In this document: positions 26,900-34,227 of the stretch, piece after piece
Layout: each line of letters starts with the position of its first letter
Numbering within the stretch: position 1 is the first letter of the stretch
NCBI RefSeq assembly: GCF_900177515.1
Contig: NZ_FXAK01000007.1
Span: 2,712,501 to 2,776,500 of the forward strand
From: Azospirillum oryzae
GTDB taxonomy: Bacteria; Pseudomonadota; Alphaproteobacteria; Azospirillales; Azospirillaceae
Direction: 5' to 3'
DNA length: 64,000 bases
Position numbers and translations under genes: made by a program
Notes under the pieces: generated by a model
Seen by the model: only the letters and a program-made list of their open reading frames with translations
Told to the model about the DNA's origin: nothing
The model's database searches: none

Positions 26900-27072
26900 C
26901 GGGCGATTCCCCGGACAATGCCCTTGTCGCGCAGGGCGGGGGCGATGGCGGCGAAGGCCTCGGTCCACAGGGAATGGGCGCGCTGTTCGCGGAAGCGCTC
27001 CGGCTCCGGCGCGCTCTGGCGGCGGCCGTAATGGACCAGCACATGCAGATGGTCGCGCATCAGCTTGCGCAT
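26896..27072 (-). CDS. C-terminal part of a frameshifted phage-block protein
   Basis: 58-residue reading frame MRKLMRDHLHVLVHYGRRQS to GIVRGIAR. It looks like the second half of one protein whose first half is the gene at 27060-27311: inserting a single base near 27073-27077 would join ...VVDRLY to RMRKLMRDHLHV... in one frame. If translated alone it could start at 27072 or at 27060, where TGATG couples it to the stop of the first half. The C-terminus (LWTEAFAAIAPALRDKGIV) is helical. Function unknown. Confidence 0.45.
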   Translation of the reverse strand: MRKLMRDHLHVLVHYGRRQSAPEPERFREQRAHSLWTEAFAAIAPALRDKGIVRGIAR

Positions 27073-27311
27073 CCGTACAGCCGGTCGACCACGCGCAGCA
27101 CGTCCTGCGGTTCGCAGGGCCGCGCCACCTGTCCGCAGCCGGCGACGACCCGCGCCCCCGCCGCCTTGGCGTCGTGCGCCTGCACCGCCCAGAACCACGC
27201 CTCTTCCGCGCCGGCAAAGGGATCGCCTTCGACACTGTAAGGCTCCGCCTTCAAGGGCACGCTTTGGGACAGGCGGGCGGCGGGCAAAGCGGGGGCGGCC
27301 GGACTCAGCAT
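27060..27311 (-). CDS. N-terminal part of a frameshifted phage-block protein
   Basis: 83-residue reading frame starting MLSPAAPALPAARLSQSVPL, with AEEAWFWAVQAHDAKAAGAR at about 34-53 and RPCEPQDVLRVVDRLYGCAS at the end. I recall similar proteins near alphaproteobacterial phage-type genes in which this part and the next frame form one protein, so a one-base deletion is suspected. AAGGAG precedes the ATG at 27311. It is the first gene of the minus-strand block and has a good sigma-70-like promoter at 27387-27415. Function unknown. Confidence 0.55.
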   Translation of the reverse strand: MLSPAAPALPAARLSQSVPLKAEPYSVEGDPFAGAEEAWFWAVQAHDAKAAGARVVAGCGQVARPCEPQDVLRVVDRLYGCAS

Positions 27312-27386
27312 GCTGGTCTCCTTGCGGCTTCGGATTTTTGAAAGAGCGGGCGCCGGACCTGGGGTGTGGTCGCGCCATCCGTTTGC

Positions 27387-27415
27387 GTTATGTTCCGCCC
27401 GACGCATGCGGTCAA
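27387..27415 (-). promoter_or_regulatory. Sigma-70-like promoter of the phage block
   Basis: Read on the minus strand: TTGACC (27415-27410), a 17-bp spacer and CATAAC (27392-27387), about 75 bp before the first gene. It lies next to the presumed repressor sites, as expected for a lysogeny switch. Confidence 0.55.
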
Positions 27416-27419
27416 CAGG

Positions 27420-27460
27420 TTTATGAAAAAGTTCCTAGGGACGCTGTCGCTACTTTATGA
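27420..27460. promoter_or_regulatory. Candidate repressor sites between repressor and phage block
   Basis: Two kinds of site are seen. TTCCTAGGGA (27432-27441) is a palindrome with one mismatch, extended as GTTCCTAGGGAC. A direct repeat TTTATGA occurs at 27420-27426 and 27454-27460, 34 bp apart. The segment lies between the phage-block promoter and the repressor start. A perfect TTCCTAGGAA copy lies on the other side of the repressor gene at 28328. Confidence 0.4.
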
Positions 27461-27472
27461 GATTATCGTCCC

Positions 27473-28105
27473 ATGCTGAAACACACGGACATCTGGCGGG
27501 CCATCGACCGTCTTGCGGCGCAGCACGGGCTCTCCGCCTCCGGGCTGGCGCGGCGCGCCGGACTGGACCCGACCACCTTCAACAAGAGCAAGCGCACGAC
27601 CAACGACGGCAAGCTGCGCTGGCCCTCGACGGAAAGCATCTCGAAGGTGCTGGACGCCACCGGCGCGTCGCTGTCGGAATTCGTGTCGCTGGTCGGTGAC
27701 GGCGCCGGAACCGCCCCGCTGCAGCGGGTTCCGGTGATCGGCTATGCCCAGGCCGGATCGGCCGGCTATTTCGACGACGCCGGTTTCCCCGCCGGCAGCG
27801 GCTGGGACGAACTGCTGTTCCCCAGCCTTGGCGACCCGCACGCCTATGCGCTGGAGATCTCCGGCGACAGCATGGAGCCGGTTTATCGCGACGGCGACAC
27901 CATCATCGTCTCCCCCGCCGCACAGATCCGCCGCAACGACCGCGTCGTCGTCCGCACCAAGGGCGGCGAGGTGATGGCCAAGCAGCTGATCCGCGAGACG
28001 GCGACCAAGATCGAACTGCTGTCGATCAACCGCGCCCACCCCGACCGCAGCATCCCGATGGCGGACGTCGCCTGGATGGCACGGATCATCTGGGCGAGCC
28101 AGTGA
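27473..28105 (+). CDS. LexA/CI-type repressor with S24 peptidase domain
   Basis: 210-residue phage-type repressor. The N-terminal helix-turn-helix (about residues 5-65) includes GLSASGLARRAGLDPTTFNK. The C-terminal S24 domain (about 85-210) has the self-cleavage serine in EISGDSMEPVYRDGD (near 127) and the lysine in GGEVMAKQLIRE (near 165); AQAGSAG near 90 offers an Ala-Gly cleavage bond. It would be inactivated by RecA in SOS. It is divergent from the phage structural block, which fits control of that block. Proteins of this type also occur as standing regulators without a phage. No strong ribosome site precedes the ATG. Confidence 0.85.
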   Translation: MLKHTDIWRAIDRLAAQHGLSASGLARRAGLDPTTFNKSKRTTNDGKLRWPSTESISKVLDATGASLSEFVSLVGDGAGTAPLQRVPVIGYAQAGSAGYFDDAGFPAGSGWDELLFPSLGDPHAYALEISGDSMEPVYRDGDTIIVSPAAQIRRNDRVVVRTKGGEVMAKQLIRETATKIELLSINRAHPDRSIPMADVAWMARIIWASQ

Positions 28106-28123
28106 GATAGGGTTCGGCTTCGG

Positions 28124-28306
28124 TTGCCCCCTCCCCATCCCTCCCCCTCTTCGAGGGAGAGGGGGTAGAACGCTTGCGGGAGTTATCCAACGGAGCGGCG
28201 GCAGTCCCCTCTCCCGCAAAGCTCTCGCACAAAGCCTCGCTTTGTGCTGACGCGACAGGCGGACCGTAGGTCCGCTGAGAGCGGGGGAGGGTTAGGGAGG
28301 GGGCAA
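28124..28306. repeat. Dispersed palindromic repeat, copy A (long form)
   Basis: 183-bp element with perfect 12-bp terminal inverted repeats TTGCCCCCTCCC / GGGAGGGGGCAA, containing the shared core CCCTCCCCCTCTTCGAGGGA and an inner unit with hairpin GGACCGTAGGTCC. It begins 18 bp after the repressor stop. The same family occurs at 38954, 42139 and 43504; a related element is at 57290. Confidence 0.75.
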
Positions 28307-28327
28307 TGCCTCTCCATACCCTAATTC

Positions 28328-28337
28328 TTCCTAGGAA
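28328..28337. promoter_or_regulatory. TTCCTAGGAA palindrome
   Basis: Perfect 10-bp palindrome in an AT-rich patch 45 bp before the start of the small gene at 28382. It is the same sequence, but for one base, as the site at 27432 in front of the phage block. CTAG is rare in this GC-rich DNA, which adds weight. Confidence 0.4.
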
Positions 28338-28381
28338 AATTTACCTTTACCGCCTTCCGGGCAGGCGCTAACGTCCATCCC

Positions 28382-28687
28382 ATGGACCGCGCCGCCCGCC
28401 TGGACAGCCTTCACCGCACCCATGACGGCCCGACACCGAAGCCCGAGCTTCGCACCGCCCTGCTTGGCGGCCCTGCCCGCGCCAATGCCGTCAAACGCGC
28501 CGCAAAACTCCATCTGCACAGCACCCTCGCGGCCGAAGCGCGGCTCGCCGCGGCCCGGCGTCGCGGCGCCCTGAGCGCGACCACCTGCCGGACCGATGCG
28601 TGGCTGGCCCGCTTGGCCGCCACGCTGGCCCATCACCGCGGGGCCGCGGTGGCACTGCTCGATCAGCGGAAGGCGTATTCCCAATAA
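28382..28687 (+). CDS. Small basic hypothetical protein (101 aa)
   Basis: 101-residue Ala/Arg/Leu-rich, mostly helical and basic protein beginning MDRAARLDSLHRTHDG and ending LLDQRKAYSQ. No domain is recognised. The start lacks a clear ribosome site. It lies after the phage repressor and repeat A and has the TTCCTAGGAA palindrome upstream, so it may be part of the phage-derived region. Its last 25 bp overlap the convergent aminotransferase gene. It might be a spurious frame, but the AT-rich promoter-like region in front of it argues for a real gene. Confidence 0.5.
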   Translation: MDRAARLDSLHRTHDGPTPKPELRTALLGGPARANAVKRAAKLHLHSTLAAEARLAAARRRGALSATTCRTDAWLARLAATLAHHRGAAVALLDQRKAYSQ

Positions 28688-29511
28688 AGCGCCCGCGCCC
28701 GCTGGAAGATCGGACCCGCGGCGAGGCTCCGGTCCTCCACCTTGATCACCGGCACGCATTTGGCGTGGTTGCCGGTGGAGAAGACCTCGTCGGCCTCCAG
28801 CACATCCCGCGGGGTCAGGGTGCATTCCTCCACCGTCACGCCGTCGCCCCGCAGCAGGGCGATGATGCGCTGGCGGGTGATGCCGTTCAGGAAGCAGCCG
28901 TTCGGCACCGGGGTGCGCACGACGCCGTCCTTGGCGATGAAGATGTTGGAGGTGGCGAACTCCGCCACATTGCCGATGGCGTCCAGCATGATGGCGTTCT
29001 GGAAGCCGCGCTTGCGCGCCTCGGTCAGCGCCATGCCGGCGTTGGGATAGAGGCAGGCGGCCTTGGCCTCGGTCGGGGCCATGGTCGGGATCGGGCGGCG
29101 GCGGGTGGAGATGCAGGCGGCGAAGCCGGTCGGCTGCGGCAGCGGGTCCTCGTAGATCGACAGGACGAAGCGCGTGCTCTCCGGCGCCGGGGCGACGAAT
29201 CCGTCATCGGCGTAGAACATCGGGCGGATGTACAGCTCGGCTTCCTTGGGGAAGCGGCGGATGCCGTCCCAGCACAGCTCCTCGATCTCGCCGGCGGTGA
29301 CCATCGGCTCCAGCCCCATCACCTGGGCCGAGCGGATGGCGCGGGCGCAATGCAGGTCGAGGTCGGGGGCCACGCCCTGGAAGGCGCGTGCGCCGTCGAA
29401 GACCGTCGAAGAGAGCCACAGCGTGTGGGACAGCGGTCCGACGATGGGCGGATTGCCCTCCATCCATTCGCCCTGGATCCAGCTCCACGCCTGGCCTGCC
29501 ATGCCGCCCAT
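28663..29511 (-). CDS. ilvE: Branched-chain amino acid aminotransferase (class IV PLP)
   Basis: 282-residue class IV PLP aminotransferase that makes leucine, isoleucine and valine from their 2-oxo acids. Features: GPLSHTLWLSSTVFDGARAF (about 25-44), RPMFYADDGF near 96, the PLP lysine in APTEAKAACLYPNAGM (near 148), and the phosphate-binding part TSNIFIAKDGVV and GITRQRI. The ATG at 29511 follows GGGAAGGA with 7 bases; a second ATG at 29502 is possible. Side activities (D-amino acid transaminase, 4-amino-4-deoxychorismate lyase) share the fold, but the overall sequence favours IlvE. Stand-alone gene; it overlaps the small gene on the other strand. Confidence 0.85.
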   Translation of the reverse strand: MGGMAGQAWSWIQGEWMEGNPPIVGPLSHTLWLSSTVFDGARAFQGVAPDLDLHCARAIRSAQVMGLEPMVTAGEIEELCWDGIRRFPKEAELYIRPMFYADDGFVAPAPESTRFVLSIYEDPLPQPTGFAACISTRRRPIPTMAPTEAKAACLYPNAGMALTEARKRGFQNAIMLDAIGNVAEFATSNIFIAKDGVVRTPVPNGCFLNGITRQRIIALLRGDGVTVEECTLTPRDVLEADEVFSTGNHAKCVPVIKVEDRSLAAGPIFQRARALYWEYAFR

Positions 29512-29741
29512 GATTGGTCCTTCCCTGACAAGAAAATGTGTCCATACGCTGGGCGCCGCCGGCCGGCACCGCCCATTCGTGGTTCGTCGTCGTTGGTGAT
29601 CTCCCGAAGAGCATACCCCCTCGCCGCCGCCGGTCAACCGGTCCGCATGCAATCGTCCCGTGCGAGGGAGCGGATTGCGGACTCGGCCGTTGATACAGGG
29701 GAGCGCACGACCGCGACCAATCGACGGAGAGGACCCATCGC

Positions 29742-29939
29742 ATGCCGATCACCGAACCCGGCCTCAGCGCCGCCCCGCCCAATCCGTTCCCCGGCCCGCA
29801 CGAGGACATTCCCGGCACCGACCTGCCGGGCACCGACAATCCCGACCTGCCCGACCCCGGCGGCCCCGGCACCACCGACAGCCCGGTTCCCGGCAACGAC
29901 CTGCCGCCGTCGCGGCCCACCGATCCGGACTTCGTCTGA
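29742..29939 (+). CDS. Small proline/aspartate-rich protein (65 aa)
   Basis: 65-residue low-complexity protein, MPITEPGLSAAPPNPF at the start and PSRPTDPDFV at the end, built of short Pro-Gly/Asp-Leu-Pro segments (DIPGTDLPGTDNPDLPDPGG). No signal peptide, probably disordered. The start is supported by GGAGAGGA about 8 bases upstream and a strong terminator follows at 29953, so this is very likely an expressed gene. Function unknown. Confidence 0.7.
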   Translation: MPITEPGLSAAPPNPFPGPHEDIPGTDLPGTDNPDLPDPGGPGTTDSPVPGNDLPPSRPTDPDFV

Positions 29940-29952
29940 CCCCGCACAAACG

Positions 29953-29983
29953 AAAAAGGCGCCCCCGAAGGGGCGCCTTTTCC
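29953..29983. terminator. Bidirectional terminator hairpin
   Basis: AAAAGGCGCCCC pairs with GGGGCGCCTTTT around a CGAA tetraloop-like turn. It ends the small Pro-rich gene and, on the minus strand, the sdh operon. Confidence 0.88.
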
Positions 29984-30032
29984 TTGTCGCAAACGCTCTC
30001 CGCGATCAGCGGAAAACGACCGCTCTTCGCGG

Positions 30033-30809
30033 TCAGCGGCGCACGACCATCAGCTTCTTGATCTCGGCGATGGCCTTGGCGGGGTTCAGACCCTTCGGGC
30101 ACGCCTTGGTGCAGTTCATGATGGTGTGGCAGCGATAGAGGCGGAACGGGTCCTCGAGGTTGTCGAGGCGCTCGCCCGTCATCTCGTCGCGGCTGTCGGC
30201 GATCCAGCGATAGGCCTGGAGCAGGATCGACGGGCCGAGATAGCGGTCGCCGTTCCACCAGTAGCTGGGGCAGGAGGTCGAGCAGCAGAAGCACAGGATG
30301 CACTCGTAGAGGCCGTCCAGCTTGGCGCGGTCCTCCGGCGACTGCAGGCGCTCGCGGCTCGGGGCCGGCGACTGGGTCTGCAGCCACGGCTTGATCGAGG
30401 CGAGCTGGGCATAGATGTGCTTCAGGTCGGGGACCAGATCCTTCACCACCGGCATGTGCGGCAGCGGGTAGATCTTGACGTCGCCCGGAACCTCGTCGAT
30501 CGCCTTCAGGCAGGCCAGCGTGTTCGTGCCGTCGATGTTCATCGCGCACGACCCGCAGATGCCCTCGCGGCAGGACCGGCGGAAGGTCAGGGTGCTGTCG
30601 ACCTGGTTCTTGATGTAGATGATCGCGTCGAGGATCATCGGCCCGAACTTGTCGAGGTCGACCACGTAGGAGTCGACGCGCGGGTTCTGGCCGTCCTCAG
30701 GGTTCCAGCGGTAGATCTTGAAGGTCTTGGCCCGCTTGGCGCCGTTCGCGACGTTGACGGTCTTGCCGACGCCGACCTTGGAGTTGGCTGGCAGGTTGAA
30801 TTCAACCAT
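30033..30809 (-). CDS. sdhB: Succinate dehydrogenase iron-sulfur subunit
   Basis: 258-residue SdhB, the Fe-S subunit of complex II that passes electrons from SdhA to ubiquinone. The [2Fe-2S] ligands are in RRSCREGICGSCAMNIDGTN (about 79-98). The [4Fe-4S] and [3Fe-4S] motifs are CILCFCCSTSCPSYWWN near 170 and CHTIMNCTKACPKGLNP near 227. It is the last gene of the sdhCDAB operon and is followed by a terminator at 29953. Confidence 0.97.
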   Translation of the reverse strand: MVEFNLPANSKVGVGKTVNVANGAKRAKTFKIYRWNPEDGQNPRVDSYVVDLDKFGPMILDAIIYIKNQVDSTLTFRRSCREGICGSCAMNIDGTNTLACLKAIDEVPGDVKIYPLPHMPVVKDLVPDLKHIYAQLASIKPWLQTQSPAPSRERLQSPEDRAKLDGLYECILCFCCSTSCPSYWWNGDRYLGPSILLQAYRWIADSRDEMTGERLDNLEDPFRLYRCHTIMNCTKACPKGLNPAKAIAEIKKLMVVRR

Positions 30810-30835
30810 GGCTGATTTCCTTTATCCGGCGGGCC

Positions 30836-32620
30836 TTAGTACACGCGGGCCTTGGGCGGGAAGACCTCGACCTCGTCGGTCAGGGTGTACATGTGGACCG
30901 GGCGGTAATCGATCTTCGTCTCGCCGTTGTCCGCGACCCAGATGACGGTGTGCTTCATCCAGCCTTCGTCGTCGCGGTTCGGATAGTCCTCGCGGGCATG
31001 CGCGCCGCGGCTTTCCGGACGGTTCTGGGCGGAGTGCAGGGTGGCGACCGCCTGGCCCAGGAGATTGTCCAGCTCCAGCGCCTCGACCAGATCGGAGTTC
31101 CAGACCAGCGTGCGATCGGAGATCGCCATCTCGCCCTTCTTGGCATAGACGGCGTCGATCTTCTTCACGCCCTCGTCCAGGACCTCGCCGGTGCGGAAGA
31201 CGGCGCAGTTGTTCTGCATCGTCCGCTGCATCTCCAGCCGCAGGTCGGCCGACTTGATCGTGCCCTTGGCGTTGCGGATGCGGTCGAACCGCTCCAGCGC
31301 CTTGTCGCAGCTGTCGGCCTTGACCGAAGGAGCCTTGCCCGGCTGGACGACCTCGGCGGCGCGGATGGCGGCCGCGCGGCCGAACACCACCAGATCGAGC
31401 AGCGAGTTGGAGCCCAGGCGGTTGGCGCCGTGGACCGACACGCAGGCGGCCTCGCCGATCGCCATCAGGCCCGGGACCACCTGGTCCGGGTTCGAAGCGG
31501 TCGGCGACAGAACCTCGCAGTGAACGTTGGTCGGGATGCCGCCCATGTTGTAGTGGACGGTCGGCAGAACCGGGATCGGCTCCTTGGTCACGTCCACGCC
31601 GGCGAAGATCTTGGCCGTCTCGGCGATGCCGGGCAGGCGCTGGTGGATGATCTCCGGCGGCAGGTGCTCCAGGTGCAGGTGGATGTGGTCCTTGTGCTCA
31701 CCCACGCCGCGGCCTTCGCGGATCTCGATGGTCATCGAGCGGGACACGACGTCGCGCGACGCCAGATCCTTGGCCGACGGGGCATAGCGCTCCATGAAGC
31801 GCTCGCCGTTGGAGTTGGTCAGGTATCCGCCCTCGCCGCGCACGCCCTCGGTGATGAGGCAGCCGGAGCCGTAGATGCCGGTCGGGTGGAACTGCACGAA
31901 CTCCATGTCCTGCAGCGGCAGGCCGGCGCGCAGGATCATGCCGCCGCCGTCGCCGGTGCAGGTGTGGGCCGAGGTCGCCGAGAAATAGGCGCGGCCGTAG
32001 CCGCCGGTCGCCAGCACGACCATCTGGCCGCGGAAGCGGTGCAGCGTGCCGTCGTCCAGGTTCCAGGCCAGCACGCCCTTGCAGACGCCGTCCTCCATGA
32101 TGAGGTCGAGCGCGAAGTATTCGACGAAGAACTCCGCCTCATGCTTCAGCGACTGCTGGTAGAGCGTGTGCAGGATGGCGTGGCCGGTGCGGTCGGCGGC
32201 GGCGCAGGTCCGGTAGGCCTGGGTCTTGCCGTACTGCGCGGTCATGCCGCCGAAGGCGCGCTGGTAGATCTTGCCTTCCGGCGTGCGCGAGAAGGGCACG
32301 CCATAATGCTCCAGCTCGATGATCGCCGGGATTGCCTCGCGGCACATGTACTCGATGGCGTCCTGGTCGCCCAGCCAGTCCGACCCCTTCACGGTGTCGT
32401 ACATGTGGTAGCGCCAGTCGTCCTCGCCCATGTTGCCGAGCGCGGCCGAGATGCCGCCCTGCGCCGCCACGGTGTGCGAGCGGGTCGGGAACACCTTGGT
32501 GATGCAAGCGGTCTTCAGTCCCTTTTCGGCCATGCCGAAGGTGGCGCGCAGACCGGCGCCGCCGGCGCCGACGACGACGACGTCATAGGTGTGGTCGATG
32601 ATGTTGTAGGCGGTCGCCAT
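30836..32620 (-). CDS. sdhA: Succinate dehydrogenase flavoprotein subunit
   Basis: 594-residue SdhA, which oxidises succinate to fumarate with covalent FAD. The FAD-binding motif is DVVVVGAGGAGLRATFGMA (residues 13-31) and the flavinylated histidine lies in TRSHTVAAQGGI (about 46). Catalytic motifs include HPTGIYGSGCLITEGVRGEG near 250 and HGANRLGSNSLLDLVVFG near 400. The start at 32620 (MATAYNIIDHTYD) agrees with family length; the frame extends far upstream without coding sense, over sdhD. It starts 6 bp after the sdhD stop. Confidence 0.97.
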   Translation of the reverse strand: MATAYNIIDHTYDVVVVGAGGAGLRATFGMAEKGLKTACITKVFPTRSHTVAAQGGISAALGNMGEDDWRYHMYDTVKGSDWLGDQDAIEYMCREAIPAIIELEHYGVPFSRTPEGKIYQRAFGGMTAQYGKTQAYRTCAAADRTGHAILHTLYQQSLKHEAEFFVEYFALDLIMEDGVCKGVLAWNLDDGTLHRFRGQMVVLATGGYGRAYFSATSAHTCTGDGGGMILRAGLPLQDMEFVQFHPTGIYGSGCLITEGVRGEGGYLTNSNGERFMERYAPSAKDLASRDVVSRSMTIEIREGRGVGEHKDHIHLHLEHLPPEIIHQRLPGIAETAKIFAGVDVTKEPIPVLPTVHYNMGGIPTNVHCEVLSPTASNPDQVVPGLMAIGEAACVSVHGANRLGSNSLLDLVVFGRAAAIRAAEVVQPGKAPSVKADSCDKALERFDRIRNAKGTIKSADLRLEMQRTMQNNCAVFRTGEVLDEGVKKIDAVYAKKGEMAISDRTLVWNSDLVEALELDNLLGQAVATLHSAQNRPESRGAHAREDYPNRDDEGWMKHTVIWVADNGETKIDYRPVHMYTLTDEVEVFPPKARVY

Positions 32621-32625
32621 GGTCG

Positions 32626-33021
32626 TCAGGCTCCGATGAAGATCTTCACGACGGCCAGCACGCAGGCCGCCGCCAGGGCGAAGGACAGGAACTTGACGCC
32701 GATGATCAGCGCCATCTTCTGCCATTCGACGTTCACGTAGTCCTCGATGACCACCTGCAGTCCGGATTGGGCGTGGTGGAAGGTGACCACGGCGGTGAGG
32801 ACCATCATCACGGCCGAGAAGGGCGACTTCATCCAGGCGATGAATTCGGCATGACCGGCACCGAGATGGCCGATGACGCCGAAGACGAACCAGACGGTCA
32901 GCGGGACCAGGGCGATCGACGTCAGGCGCTGCGACCACCAGTGTTCGGTGCCATGCTTGGCGGAACCCAGACCGCGCGCGACCTGCAGCGGCGAACGGAG
33001 GGTCTTGCTATTGGACGCCAT
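32626..33021 (-). CDS. sdhD: Succinate dehydrogenase membrane anchor subunit D
   Basis: 131-residue anchor with three membrane helices (about 32-52, 66-86, 104-128). The start has RSPLQVARGLGSAKHGTEHW, typical of alphaproteobacterial SdhD, and the haem b and quinone-site residues lie in VVTFHHAQSGLQVVIEDYV (about 81-99). The gene is placed between sdhC (11 bp gap) and sdhA (5 bp gap). Confidence 0.95.
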   Translation of the reverse strand: MASNSKTLRSPLQVARGLGSAKHGTEHWWSQRLTSIALVPLTVWFVFGVIGHLGAGHAEFIAWMKSPFSAVMMVLTAVVTFHHAQSGLQVVIEDYVNVEWQKMALIIGVKFLSFALAAACVLAVVKIFIGA

Positions 33022-33032
33022 GTCTTATCTCC

Positions 33033-33422
33033 TCACCACACGGCCAAGCCGACGATCCAGGTCAGCACGGTCAGCACCGCCGTCGCGCCGAGGACGACCT
33101 TGTTGTTGCGGTCGGCATCGGTCAGCTCGAACGCCTTGCCGGCGTCCCAGACCAGATGGCGGATGCCGTTGCACAGGTGGTAGTACAGCGCCGCCGACCA
33201 GCCGAACATCAGCAGCAGGCCGAAGAACGACCCGATGAAGCCCTGCGCGCGCGCAAACGCCTCCGGACCGGCGGCGGCGGCGACCAGCCACCAGACCAGC
33301 AGAAGCGTGCCGACAGCCAGCCCGACGCCCGTGATGCGGTGCGTGATGGACATGACTGCGGTCAACGGGAGTTTGTAGACTTGAAGGTGCGGGGAGAGCG
33401 GCCGACCGCTGCCGTTTGCCAT
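33033..33422 (-). CDS. sdhC: Succinate dehydrogenase cytochrome b556 subunit
   Basis: 129-residue SdhC with three membrane helices. Signature RPLSPHLQVYKLPLTAVMSI at 7-26, SITHRITGVGL with the conserved His and Arg of the quinone site, and the haem ligand region LYYHLCNGIRHLVWD near 84. The ATG at 33422 is preceded by AGAGGA; an upstream ATG (33461) would add a basic extension without support. First gene of the sdhCDAB operon; about 280 bp without a gene lie upstream and should hold the promoter. Confidence 0.95.
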   Translation of the reverse strand: MANGSGRPLSPHLQVYKLPLTAVMSITHRITGVGLAVGTLLLVWWLVAAAAGPEAFARAQGFIGSFFGLLLMFGWSAALYYHLCNGIRHLVWDAGKAFELTDADRNNKVVLGATAVLTVLTWIVGLAVW

Positions 33423-33699
33423 TGCGTCGTCCTCTGTTCGCGGCCGGACGCGGCGCAACATGACGATTGCCGCGGCGGCTGGGTGGTGCGTGCCCTTTTT
33501 AAGACGGCTGTCCCGTCCTATTGGTTGGCGCAATGAATTACGCTCCCGCAGCAGCCGAGTCAACGGCGGGGGGTGGCCGAAAGTGCTGGTGTGACGATTT
33601 TGGCGCAGCGCGGGAAGTGGCTGAAAAGAAACGGCCTTCCGGTTCTGTGGTATTACCAGCGAATGAGGCCAGTCCCAGGCCGCCGCGCTTGGCTCCCCG

Positions 33700-33963
33700 C
33701 TACTTGTCGAAGCGGCGCACGTTCTCGACCATCATCGAGTACATCTGCGTAATCAGTTCCGCGGGCCTAAGACGGCCGAACGGAATGTTGTCCTTGGCCC
33801 ATTCGACCAGACCCGGCGGCGGCTTCACCGGCGCCACCTCGTACCCCGCCTTCTTCAGCGCGGCGGTCACGGCCTTCGCCTGCTTGGCGTAATCCTCGTT
33901 GAAGAAGGACTTGTCGGCGTCCTTGATCGCCTTGGCGATGATGTCCTCGATGGGGGCGGGCAT
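33700..33963 (-). CDS. Small conserved-style hypothetical protein (87 aa)
   Basis: 87-residue soluble protein, start MPAPIEDIIAKAIKDADKSF, with KKAGYEVAPVKPPPGLVEWA in the middle and a helical end LITQMYSMMVENVRRFDK. Natural composition and GC-rich third positions support a real gene. The start at 33963 has no good ribosome site; the frame is open to 34032. No domain is recognised. It lies upstream of the sdh operon in the same direction. Confidence 0.65.
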   Translation of the reverse strand: MPAPIEDIIAKAIKDADKSFFNEDYAKQAKAVTAALKKAGYEVAPVKPPPGLVEWAKDNIPFGRLRPAELITQMYSMMVENVRRFDK

Positions 33964-34093
33964 GCCGATGCTGGGGCCGGGTCTGGTTGGCGGGAGTGGC
34001 GTCACCCTGTCACAGCACGGCGCCGTCCGCAATTCCCGGCGGCTGCAGGCTTTTCGGAAAGCCTTGATATAAAGAAGAGATGGACGGCGATTG

Positions 34094-34187
34094 CCCGGAT
34101 TTCAACGCCGGCCACATGGATGTCAGCCATTCCCGAAGATGCGGAGATGGACCATCCGTAAGTGAGAACAAGACCTTGAAATCCGGG
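34094..34187. repeat. Spaced inverted repeat between rlmN and the next gene
   Basis: CCCGGATTTCA (34094-34104) and TGAAATCCGGG (34177-34187) are perfect 11-bp inverted copies 72 bp apart; GATGGACCATC between them can form a small inner hairpin. This may be an RNA structure in the 3' region of rlmN or a protein-binding site. No gene is seen in it. Confidence 0.4.
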
Positions 34188-34227
34188 TCAATCCTGAATG
34201 TCGCAGCCGATGCTTGGCAATCGGCCC

